This document shows positions 1 to 10,546 of a DNA stretch of 64,000 nucleotides, piece by piece. The position numbers were made by a program, and so were the translations under genes. Source of the DNA: Corylus avellana (Eukaryota; Streptophyta; Magnoliopsida; Fagales; Betulaceae). The stretch's first letter is position 1, and the number at the start of each line of letters is the position of its first letter. The stretch covers positions 29,065,382-29,129,381 of the forward strand of contig NC_081547.1 in NCBI RefSeq assembly GCF_901000735.1, in the 5' to 3' direction. Under the pieces are notes generated by a model. That model was not told the origin of the DNA, searched no databases, and saw only the letters and a list, made by a program, of their open reading frames with translations.

Positions 1-520
1 ACTTAAATGTGTAAATTCATAAACATAACATAAAAACCATGGTCACAGCAGCATGGTATAAAGAATGATGTAAACATTTTCGTGAACAAATAAATACAAA
101 ATTGCCCTGGCCCATACACATTGTCTAAATGCTTCCCAAAGCACCCAAAAAACAGCAATGCTGCAACAAAATCTCTTCAAAGGCATCACAAAAGACCCGG
201 ACAATGACATTCTATATCATTTCATATGCAGAAGTCATTAACATATCCAATTCGCGGCTTTCATGGTGTAGATTTTTTGTGAATACAAGTTTTTTTTCTT
301 CAAGGAAACAAAACCCTGCAACCAATGCAGTAACCATTTCCACTTCACCAAAGAATCAAATCTGACGATATAAATGCATCATATTTGCAGTATAAGGACA
401 AAAACAGTAAAGACTTACATATACATTTTTGCCCATGTGAAAAAGATTTGAAATTCCAATTCTGTGGTACTAAACAAAGCACAACAAATAGTCAAACACA
501 GAGACCCACAAAGGCCATAC

Positions 521-950
521 CCATATCTTTTCCACCAATTTTAATATCGAAGAACACTTTGTTGGTCACTTCCTCCAGATCCTCCTCCAACTTGTTTTTC
601 TGATTCACATACTCAAACCAAATAGATATCTTTAACCACCAAATAAAACCCAAAGTAGGAAAAAACAATTCATTAGGCTCTGTTTGTTTGAACAGCAAAA
701 AGATAGCCTCCAAACCTCCTGGGGCTGACTTCTAATAACACTTTCCTCAGATAAGACACCGGCATCGCTTAATCTATTCTGAAATTTGATCCCAAAACAA
801 ACGTGAAAAAACAAAAAAAATGACGGCTTTAGTTTCATTACACTGAAGATTTTGATAAAACGGTTGAAGTACCTGGATGATAGCTAGGGTTCCGAACAGA
901 ATCAGGACCCAGAAAAGAGCTAACGACACCAGCTTTGTTGCGGTGGCCAT
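521..950 (-). CDS. Cyclophilin-type peptidyl-prolyl isomerase, N-terminal part (truncated by window edge)
   Basis: Cyclophilins catalyse cis-trans isomerisation of X-Pro bonds; this one starts with a hydrophobic leader, so it is probably secretory or membrane-anchored. Coding exons are 873-950 (start ATG at 950; 26 residues, MATATKLVSLALFWVLILFG then TLAIIQ), about 740-778 (13 residues, NRLSDAGVLSEES; donor less certain) and 521-599. The third exon holds an acidic stretch and then VTNKVFFDIKIGGKDMG, which matches the start of the cyclophilin beta barrel. It stops in phase 1 inside the Gly codon, before the usual RIVIGLFG-like segment, followed by a GT donor. The intron continues to base 1 and the rest of the gene lies off the window. 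The catalytic residues are not visible, so activity cannot be judged. Family assignment is good. The subfamily (a CYP19/CYP21 type with signal anchor) is inferred partly from the neighbouring genes. Confidence 0.75.
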
Positions 951-1104
951 GTCTTCAGCTTCTTTTAGCTCCGAGCTAGCCTCAGATTCTGGTCCACTAC
1001 GATATAGGACCGGGTTTTGGGCTTTTTCCTCGAGCTGTCAGATATTTTGCCACGTCAAAATCACATTGAGCTGTAATTTTGCCACGTAATACCAATCTTC
1101 GGTT

Positions 1105-1770
1105 TTTGTTTTTTAAACAGAAATACGAAGATTTCATTAATTAAATATCACAAACATAAAACTCTTATATAATAAAGTAAAAAACATAAAATTCTGTAAA
1201 AATATAGTCACATACTATGAGATTACAAAGTCGTATATACAAACAAAAATTCTTACAATTAAATGTTATTTATGACTTCAATCTTTTGCAAACCTATGTA
1301 CAAATACAGTTAAAGAACTGATCTGTTCCGAACAGACTAGATCTAAGACATGGGGAGTTAAATTTTCTAACAAAATTTATTTAAACTGGCCGTGAGAAAT
1401 AACCCTCACACCTAATTATTCAGCATCGCTCATGAGGGCAGATCGAGAGAAAATAAACCTCTTATTTAAAACAAAAAACACAAATAAACAACTAATAAGC
1501 AGCAGTAGCGACCAGAGAGAAGATGAACGACACAACACGGTAAAAGGTGGACAGATGCATAGCGGAGAGACCGAAATTATTGATCTGGTCGGAGAACACC
1601 TACAAACATTAAAAAAAATAAAAATAAAAATAAAAACCAAAAGGAGATGAGAAGAGTAGGAGCAGGGAGTAGAAAGGGAAGGGGAGAGAAGGGAGCGGGG
1701 AGAATTTGCTCCCTCCTCCCAAAACAGTTTTATGAGAAAAAGGGCCTAGAGACTCCGGCTTTTTTTAGTA
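1105..1770. repeat. Dispersed repeat, copy 1 (related to 42470-43300)
   Basis: This stretch shares an ordered set of motifs with 42470-43300: an AT-rich 5' part with many AAAATAC-type runs, the phrase CAGACTAGATCT followed by a CATGG, then GTGAGA...CCCTCACAC, and a purine-rich GGGAAGGGGAGAG end. The similarity is patchy, so both copies are old. I cannot assign a superfamily and see no coding capacity. Confidence 0.45.
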
Positions 1771-2463
1771 ATGAAACATGCTTTAAGCAACTTTTTTAAA
1801 AAAAATAAAAAAATAATAATAATTATATAAAAAGTCCATATAAAATAAGAGTGATAAATGTAGGGAAATAATAGCTTTACCCAAGAAACTAATATGCCAA
1901 ATGATTTGCAATATTTTCTTAGGTTTTTAAAAATTCCAATGGGGGTTTTAATTTATCAATATTTTCTACGGTTAACATTTTTTGTGAACTTAAATGGCTA
2001 ATATGTAAAATTTTCGTTATATGTCCACAAAATATAACGAGGTCCTTGTATTACAAAAATATATATAAAAATCCAAATAAAAATTCAAAACTCCCACCTC
2101 AAGATATTCCTTACTTTTTGACAAGTGGGATGAAGTTGCATTGATCAAATCAGTTTTAATCTTAACCGAAAAAAAAAAAATGAGGCTTTATTTTATGTGT
2201 GGACAAAAACTATACGAGTAAATGCTAGGTTTTATTTTTAATTAGGTTATTAAATAATGTGTTATCATCTCATTACTTTATCATTCTATTTACTAAAATA
2301 TTAATTTTTAAAATAAAATTTGTAAAACCTAACATTTTTTTAAAGTACACACCTTTTGGGACTTGTAAGAAAGTACCAAAATATTAAGTAAAAAAAAAAA
2401 AAACAATGACTCGTGCCAGTCTCACACGGTGGCGGTGAGCTTTTTTTATTTTTTATTTTTGTT

Positions 2464-2617
2464 GAGAATGTTAGACTTACAAATAAATTTTACAGAAAAA
2501 CTTTTACAAACTGATGTGGCACAATATGATTAGATATAAAATAAAACTTAATAATATTCTGCCACGTAAGTTTATAAAATTTTTTCTGTAAAATTTATTG
2601 TTAGGCCTAGCATTCCC
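2464..2617. mobile_element. Hairpin MITE with ~60-bp terminal inverted repeats
   Basis: The left end (GAGAATGTTAGACTTACAAA onward) and the reverse complement of the right end (GGGAATGCTAGGCCTAACAA onward) match over about 60 bp, including a shared AATAAATTTTACAGAAAAA block and GTGGCA near the loop. The element is 154 bp. A target duplication is not clear because both flanks are T-rich. The terminal GAGAAATGCTA-like motif is shared with the elements at 58354 and 24598. Confidence 0.75.
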
Positions 2618-3054
2618 TTTTCTTTTTTTTTTCCTTACTTTCTTATATCGTAAAGGGATATTTTTTTTTTGGTTACTTTTTGCTTTATTGGGTAGATTTC
2701 AAGAAAACATTTTAATGATGCTAAAAGGGACCCTCCTGGCCTCCACCGATAAAGTAGAGCTCACGTTACAAATTTTTCCTAATCATATTCTACACAAGAT
2801 ATTTATCAAAATTCAGCTTGTCACCTAACTTCCTTTATTGAGAATTTGAGATTGATCTTTTAGATATTTAATTTGTATTTAAAATATGCATGAAAAATAT
2901 TTTATATATTATCTTAATATGTAAATTGTAATGATTGGGTCTTTTCTTTTTTTGGTTGGGTGTATTGATGAATGTGCTTTTGAACATTATATTAATACCA
3001 TGAAAAAACCGTTCTTAAGACTATTCATTTTATATATATATATATATATTTCTT

Positions 3055-3157
3055 TGTTGACATGTCCACGCAAGAGAAGAGGAGGATGAATTTGAACTAG
3101 TGACTTCCACTTCATTAAATATGATCCACAATCGATTGAACTACCATTTAGAGACTT
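3055..3157 (-). mobile_element. tRNA-derived SINE, copy 1
   Basis: Read on the minus strand this shows an A-box-like stretch (TAGTTCAATCGATTG), a B-box-like stretch (ACTAGTTCAAATTC) and the family 3' end GGACATGTC-like. It is one of at least five copies of the family in the window. It lies between (AT)n tracts, so a target duplication cannot be judged. Confidence 0.6.
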
Positions 3158-3186
3158 AATATATATATATATATATTTGAAAGGTT

Positions 3187-3299
3187 GTCATATGACTTTT
3201 CAAAATTTCCACCTTCAAATTAATATATATATATATATATATATATATTTCTTGAAATGTCGTCATATGACTTTTCAAAATTTCCACCTTCAAATTAAT
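3187..3299. repeat. 38-bp direct repeat with 75-bp period, separated by (AT)n
   Basis: A 38-bp segment beginning GTCATATGACTTTTCAAAAT occurs at 3187-3224 and again at 3262-3299, separated mostly by an (AT)n tract. It looks like a recent local duplication. Confidence 0.8.
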
Positions 3300-3747
3300 T
3301 TAAGACTTATGATTAATGCCTTTACTAAGGTGACATTATTTGTAATTCTAAGTAGTTATAAATATCATTTTAAAATGTCAAATTATTGGCTTTATTAAAA
3401 TGGGATTAAGATTTTTCAATTTCAAGTAAAATTAAAAGACAAATTAAATTTTACATATTTAATCATCTATATGTTACAAAAAAGTTCAATAATTTTAAAC
3501 TTATTTAAGAAAAATTAAAAATAGTAATTTTAATTGGTATAATGGTCTCATATTTTGTTTCTCCGAAGTCATTATAATAATAATGATAACAAAAAGTTTA
3601 AGTCTAATTAGTCAAATCACTCAAAGATTGTGCTAATCCACAATGCAATTAGTTAGAAGAAAGAACAAGACAGGATCAGAAGCCTACGAGAACGATGAAT
3701 CGTCGTCTACTGTCGGTCACGTCCAACGATCCACCTTCAAACACTCC

Positions 3748-3756
3748 TATATTATA
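3748..3756 (+). promoter_or_regulatory. Possible TATA box of the first PLC gene
   Basis: TATATTATA lies 165-173 bp upstream of the chosen start codon and is followed by a CT-rich leader, an arrangement typical of a plant core promoter. Spacing is the only evidence. Confidence 0.4.
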
Positions 3757-3920
3757 GGCCACCTCGTCACTCTCTCTATCTCTCTCTCCCCTTGGGCCTT
3801 GACCTTTACAAATTACAATCCTCGAAACCCCATTGACAAGCCAAGAAGACAGACAACCCACTGAAAAAACGAACAGAGAGAGAGAGTGGGTGAGTGAAAG
3901 AATTGTTGGGTTGGAAAGAA

Positions 3921-6900
3921 ATGGCGAGCTACGAGTACAAGATGTTTGGGTTCAGCAGGAAGTTCAAGACGGGCGAGGTGGGTCCGCCGGCCGACGTGAA
4001 GGAAGCGTTCTCGAGGTTCGCCGGTGGTGGGGATCACATGTCGGTTGATCAGCTCCTTCGGTTCCTGGTGGAGCACCAGGCAGAGGTGGGCTGCACCGCG
4101 TCCGATGCGGGCCGGTTCGTAGAGCGGGTTCTGCATGAGCGTCACGACGCGAAGGAAGGCCTCTCCCTCGCTAATTTCTTCCATTTCCTGTTTCTCGATG
4201 ATCTCAACGGTCCCATCAAATCTGAGGTTACCTCTCCCTCCTCTCTCTGTAACGCCATGTTTGTCCGTCTGGTCAACGAGAAAATATACGAGTGCTTGAT
4301 TTTAATTACTTTACGGAAACAAAAACGTTGCATATTATGTGGTTGATCAATGGTCTGGTCTGGTTCAATGAGTTTCTTTTTTTCTTGGAAATATCGTTGC
4401 ACGACGTTATTATTATAATCCTTTTTCTTGTTTTCCTCGTTTCTGTGTACTTTTCTTAGCAACAAAGTGGAAGCAAAATGATGTTTAGCAATATATATAT
4501 CTTCGTACTTAGATTTATTTATTTATTTTTAATATAAAAACTGATTGAAGGGTTGATTCTCTATAGCGTAGTTTTTGGCATTATTCAAACAACTTTTTGT
4601 GCTGGTTCTCGGACATGAATTTATTGATACGAATATAATTATATATGATGCCCTTTGTCAGATTAGTCATTTGCAATATAGGGACTACTTCAGGTTCGTT
4701 TTTAACAGAGTATATGTGATTACAGGTACACCATGATATGACTGCTCCATTGTCACACTATTTCATATATACAGGGCACAATTCCTACCTGACTGGGAAT
4801 CAACTCAGCAGTGATTGTAGCGATGCTCCAATCATAAAGGCACTGCAGAGAGGTGTGAGAGTAATTGAACTTGATATATGGCCAAATTCTACAAAAGATG
4901 ATGTTCTTGTCCTTCATGGAAGGTACAAGCTGATTCTCAAACCCACCTCTACTAGCAATGTGATCGTTTTTTTATGTCTAGACTGTGCTATAAGATCATT
5001 TGGTATCTGTATGGACCCAATTGCATTTGAAAGGAATACATTAAAGCACAACACATATAATAGTTTTCTATCTATGCATTATAATGTATCTCATCGATTC
5101 GCCATTGTGTGCATGAATCACTGTAGGACCCTGACCACTCCAGTGAAGCTCGTCAAATGTTTGAAGTCCATTAAAGAGTATGCTTTTGTCAAATCTCCCT
5201 ACCCTGTCATCATAACTTTAGAAGACCACCTTACCCCTGACCTTCAGGCCAAAGTTGCGGAGGTTTGCCTTTTCTTTACCCTCTTTGATTCTTTCGCATT
5301 AATATTTGAATTATATGTGTTTCTTTTATGTAAACCTCAAATCATTTTGCATGTAGATGGTCACTCAAACATTTGGAGAAATGCTGTATTATCCCCAGGG
5401 AGAATACTTAGCTGAATTCCCTGCACCAGAGTCATTGAAACATCGAATTGTCATTTCTACTAAACCACCAAAAGAGTACCTTGAGGACTCTAAGCAAGTC
5501 AAAGATAAGGGCAGTGTTTCGAATAGTGGAAGGGAATCATTTGAAGAAGATGCATCAGGAAAGGAGACATCAGACCCTACGGATGAGCCAGAAGTGGAGG
5601 AGATAGTGAGCTAAAATATGATATATATATATATATATATATATATTTGCATTTTGATTCCCAAAGCATGCCTATTTACATGAACTCTTTTGGTGGATGA
5701 CAGAGCGACAGTGATGAAGATGATGAAGATGATGAAGACATTAATGTGTGTGATCCCAAATCAAGCAAGCGAGGGGCACCAGAATACAAACGCTTGATCA
5801 CAATCCATGCTGGGAAACCAAAGGGTGGTCTAAGGGATGCATTTAAAATTGTAGCTAACAAAGTTAGACGCCTTAGTTTGAGTGAACAGACACTTGAGAA
5901 GGCCGCCTCAAATCATGGAACTGATGTTGTAAGGTATCTATTTAACTTAATTGGTGGTAGACAGTTGCAAGACATTTTAGCTGTCTTATTGTCTACATTC
6001 TCCCCTGGATGATTCATTCTGATATCGGCTCTCATACTTTCTAGATTCACACAAAAAAATGTGCTGAGAATATACCCTAAAGGGACACGTGTCACCTCCT
6101 CTAATTACAAGCCACATATTGGGTGGATGCATGGGGCTCAGATGGTTGCATTTAATATGCAGGTTAGGTTCAAATTTTGTATTCAAATGAAAGCATAATT
6201 TTTTGAAACATTTGTGTGAACTCTGCAATTTCTGCTCAATTTATATATATTAGCATGGATATGAGAACAAATATTCCGTCATAAGATTTCCCATTTTGTT
6301 AAATTTCCTTTATCACATTGCTTTTATGCTATATGAGGGGCCTTTTCTTTTCCTTCCCAATTGAGCTTTATTATCTATGCCAAGAATCAAATCAAGGCAT
6401 AGCTGGGAAAAAATTGCTTCTCTTCTGTTTTGTGAAGTCATTTGTTGAAGTGAATGCTATTTTAAAAATGACATAAGAAAACTATCATGCAAAAGAGGAA
6501 AGATGGTAAAGAAGAGGAGAATAAATGTGTTTGATGTCTCATAAAGAAGGATTTGGAAGGGAAATTTTAAATCATGAAATGAGTGGTCACTGATCACCAT
6601 TTTAAATTTCAAGTCCATACAAGTAAAAGATGCATCTTTGATCATGCATTGAGGGTGTTCCAATTCGTTGTCTACTTTTGCTTTAAAATGATGTTCAGCA
6701 CGAAAGTATTCAATACGTTTGAGAATCATCTCATCTCCACTAGAAAATCCGTATAAACATGTGAGTTTTCCTTCACCAGGGATATGGCAAATTACTTTGG
6801 TTGATGCAAGGGATGTTTAGAGCCAATGGAGAGTGTGGATATGTGAAGAAACCTGATTTTCTGATGCAGAAGGGTCCATCCAATGAAGTATTTGATCCTA

Positions 6901-7508
6901 AAAGAACCTTGATAGTGAAGAAGACATTAAAGGTGAGAATATTATCTTAGCTTAGAAGTAAATGTGATTAGTTTGGTGTCCTCTTCTTAAAGCATCGATT
7001 TTGATTGTTAGGTGAATATATATATGGGAAATGGATGGCACTTGGATTTTAGCCGAACCCACTTCGACTCATACTCACCACCAGACTTCTATACAAAGGT
7101 TAGTTTGATTGTTTCAGTAAACATTGCCTCAATACAAATATCCATCTCCAATACATTTTAGGGTCCGTTTGGTTGCGTGAGTTCATGTATAGTGATAGTG
7201 ACAGTTCTTTATGGCAGCTCCGCATTGTTGGGGTGCCAGCTGATGCTGCCAAGAAGAAAACGAAGGTTATTGAGGATGATTGGGCTCCTTTTTGGGATGA
7301 GGAATTCAAATTCCCTTTGACAGTTCCCGAGCTTGCTCTGCTTCAGATTCAGGTCCGAGAGTATGATAGGTCTGAGAAGGATGACTTCGGTGGGCAGACA
7401 TGTTTGCCTGTCTCGGAGCTAAGACCTGGGATTCGTGCCGTCCCACTCTATGGCGAAAAGAGCCAGAAACTACATGTAAAGCTTCTAATGCGGTTTCAGT
7501 TTGTGTAG
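3921..7508 (+). CDS. Phosphoinositide-specific phospholipase C, PLC4/PLC6-like
   Basis: Hydrolyses phosphatidylinositol phosphates at the plasma membrane to diacylglycerol and an inositol phosphate, dependent on Ca2+. Nine exons: 3921-4226, 4726-4922, 5127-5262, 5357-5605, 5704-5933, 6045-6162, 6780-6932, 7012-7098, 7218-7508, giving 588 aa. Order: EF-hand-like lobe (1-102), X domain (~107-250) with TGHNSYLTG (His120), VIELDIWP (Glu150, Asp152), VLHG (His166) and ITLEDH (Glu200), all five catalytic positions being present; a charged acidic linker (~260-315, with [12 protein letters not shown]); Y domain (~322-440, from [15 protein letters not shown]); C2 domain (~455-580, with [17 protein letters not shown]). 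No PH domain, as usual in plants. The start [16 protein letters not shown] fits the family better than the in-frame ATG at 3894. The N-terminus ([16 protein letters not shown]) places it with PLC4/5/6-like members. It is the upstream member of a tandem pair. Confidence 0.93.
5623..5646. repeat. (AT)n microsatellite in PLC intron 4
   Basis: About 12 AT units lie inside the 98-bp intron between exons 4 and 5 of the first PLC gene and make up a quarter of that intron. Confidence 0.9.
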
Positions 7509-9072
7509 GCTTTAGGATAATATGTTCCTGCCACTCTGTCCATATTGCATCTTTTACAATGTTTTGTGCTACAGCGGGTGCATACAGATGAACCAGTTGT
7601 AATTAGCTAAAAGATAATGGTTCCGTTTGTTAACGCTTTTTCAATGGCGTTTTTGTGTGAGAAAAAAAATGTTCTAATCATATATATATATATAAAAGTC
7701 GAAACCCCTCCCAAAAGTGTTTTAAAATTGCGACATGTGCGTGAACTCATTTTTTAAAAAAAACTAAACCGATTTTTTAAGATATAAATTTTTAACTGAT
7801 TTTTTTAAGAGTGAACCAGTCATTAATTAGTATCATTAATTGTGTTAATTATATTTCAAGAGTTTTTCGTACCTAAATTTCATTACAAGAGTTTTTAGGT
7901 CTCGAGCCGAGCCCTACTTGAGTACTTGGCTTGCTCAAGCTAGATTTATTTTTTCCAAAGGCAGTGTTAGGGTACTACCGGCCAACCCTCATGCTATGGA
8001 CGCCCCACCACATATGCTAGAGATAGCCATCACCCATCGCACATAAAACTGACTTGCCATGGTGCATATTCGTTTGGAATATGCCACCGACTTACCAAGG
8101 GTAGACTCTAGTGTTGACTTGGGAAATTTGAAGAAGATAATGGAACTTGCTGAAATAATTGAGCTATTGAATGAATAATAATTTATGATTGATCATTATT
8201 AGATTTTAATTAAAGAGTAATTTTAATAGCTACATTATTCTACTAAAACACAAATAAATCTTCTAAAATTACTCCAAATTGCTCTCCTCATAAATTTCAT
8301 TGATGTCTTTTCATGAAGGTTAGTTGAATGATCTTTTCTATTTAATTTGTAGGGTCTATTCATTAGTTATACAACATTTTTCTTAAAAAAATAATAAAAA
8401 AAAAAAGGGACAACAATCCTACGTTTTTCCATATTGATTTTGATACTCTTGCATTCTTTTTTTTAAAAAAAAAGAAAAAAAAAAAAGAAGAGAAAATGTA
8501 AGGTATACCACATTTCTTCATCAAAATATGTGTCCTATCCAGTTTCGTGTTGGAAAATTTTTAAAGGTGCGATGCACAGAATTTAAGTTTATTATATAGA
8601 ATAGGTCGGAAGGGTTCCGCCTCATAGAAGTTCTCCAACATAATAATAATAAAAAATAAAAAATAAAAAGAAAAAAGAAAAGGTACCCTTCTGCTTATTC
8701 ATTCCGACCCTTCACCCGCATTAACTTTTGGCCAGAGACAGCCCTACTGATATAAATCAACTCGCTCAAATAAAGACAAGAAAAAAAAAATGTAACTCAC
8801 GAAGAGAAAATGTAAAGAGAGAGAGAGGAAGAGAAGAAACCGACCGACATCAATAAGTAATGATGTACGTTTTTGTCCCTATAATTATCCATTAAATTTG
8901 TACCTTTTTGCTTCCAATAAAATCAAAACCGTCTTTGTGAATAAAACAAAACGTCTAAATGGGAAACCTACCGTCAGCAACAGCTATAAGTATTCATCTA
9001 CCTAAACGTCAGCATTTTTTATTTAAAAAATAAAAAATAAAAATTCTAAACTATTATAAAATAGAATGATTA

Positions 9073-9112
<40 letters not shown>

Positions 9113-10155
9113 ATGGTTAAATTGATTCCTATTGTTTGATCTTGTAATACACAAATTCCTTATAAATTATTGTAGTATACTTATATAATAAAATAATTCC
9201 TCCATACAAATTACAACACTTTTTCTAACAAAATTCATATAAACTTACAAATTATAAAAAAAAAAAAAAAGAAATAGTTTGAGAAGGGGCTAGTAGGCCA
9301 CTCACCACCCCCTAAGCCAATTGTTGGAGATGACCAAACAATCATATAACCATTGGATTAGTTCACCACCCAGGGGTAGTCAAGGCATGTGACAAAATAC
9401 CATACGCTAATAACGGGGAAGAGTGACACCCAAATAAATTATTAGGTTAAATACTTTTACTCTCCTCAAATTATCACTCATTTATAAATTGTCTTCGTAA
9501 ATTATTACTTGTCATACTCAGCTTCCTTTAATTACTATTTTCTTGCAACAAACCTTTGCTTTTAGTCAATCTCGGGCAAAATATGTGTTTTTTAAATGTA
9601 AAAAGACATTAATACTATCAAATAAAAAATACAAAAACTTAAAACTAAACAAAATTAAAAAATTAAAAATACAAAATTACACGTGCTTGTCCTTCCTACT
9701 TATGTCTTTTCTTTAATAATATAAACAAAAGTAAAGTTATACTATAACCCTTTTAAAAACAAAAAAACAAAAAATAAAATGTACTACTCATGGGCCCATG
9801 GGCCATTTTCTTGATACTGAAAACTTCACAAAATTATCGATAAATTAAAAATACAAAAACAATTATAAAAAATTATTTAATTAAAAAACAAAAACACGTT
9901 AACATATATCAAATTATATGCAGATAATCAATGCAAGAAGCAACTTTTGTAGTTGCTCCAACCAGGGCCTCCCACACGATAAAAAAGTCTCTGACTCGGG
10001 GCCCACAGCGTTTATCACCATCTTCCCGGAATTATTAACCATCGGACGCAGAGCTATATTCGCAATCCCGATCGAAATAGAAGCCCTGGAACTTGGAGCT
10101 CTCACTCTGATCCACATTCACTGCTATTCCTGCTGACTAGGATTTCACTGACGCG
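7509..10155. other. Intergenic region between the two PLC genes
   Basis: About 2.6 kb of AT-rich DNA with no credible coding sequence. It holds the 3' UTR of the first PLC, homopolymer A/T runs, an (AT)n tract at about 9077-9106, and from about 9918 the probable 5' leader of the second PLC, which is less AT-rich. A segment around 9290-9540 resembles dispersed plant repeat sequence but has no clear ends. Confidence 0.65.
9077..9106. repeat. (AT)n microsatellite
   Basis: About 15 AT units in the intergenic region upstream of the second PLC gene. Confidence 0.9.
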
Positions 10156-10470
10156 ATGTCCAAACAGACCTACAGAGTGTGCTTCTGCTTCCGCCGGCGG
10201 TTCAGGCTGGCGGCAGCGGAGGCGCCGGTGGAGATCAAGACGCTCTTCGAGCGGTACTCGGAGAATGGGATTGTGACCGTCGATCACTTCCGGAGGTTCC
10301 TGATCGAGGTCCAGAAGGAGGACAAGGCCACCACCGAGGATGCTCAGGGCATCCTCGACAGTCTCAGCCACCTCGGTATCTTCCACCGGAAGGGCCTTAA
10401 TCTCGAAGGCTTCTTCAAGTACCTCTTCTCCGACTCTAACCCTCCTCTCTTGCCTCCAAAGGTAACAATG

Positions 10471-10546
<76 letters not shown>

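Larger units (their letters stand above)
951..3747. other. Intergenic region between divergent cyclophilin and PLC genes
   Basis: AT-rich DNA without a credible gene. It must hold the promoters of both flanking divergent genes. Repeats recognised inside it (a dispersed element at about 1105-1770, a MITE at 2464-2617, a SINE at 3055-3157, (AT)n tracts and a 38-bp direct repeat) are listed separately. Open frames here are short and low-complexity. Confidence 0.7.

Noticed and set aside
3894..3920. In-frame ATG nine codons upstream of the chosen PLC start
   Set aside because: The [16 protein letters not shown] start fits plant PLC4/6-like N-termini; the extra MKELLGWKE has no family support. 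Transcription start data could change this.
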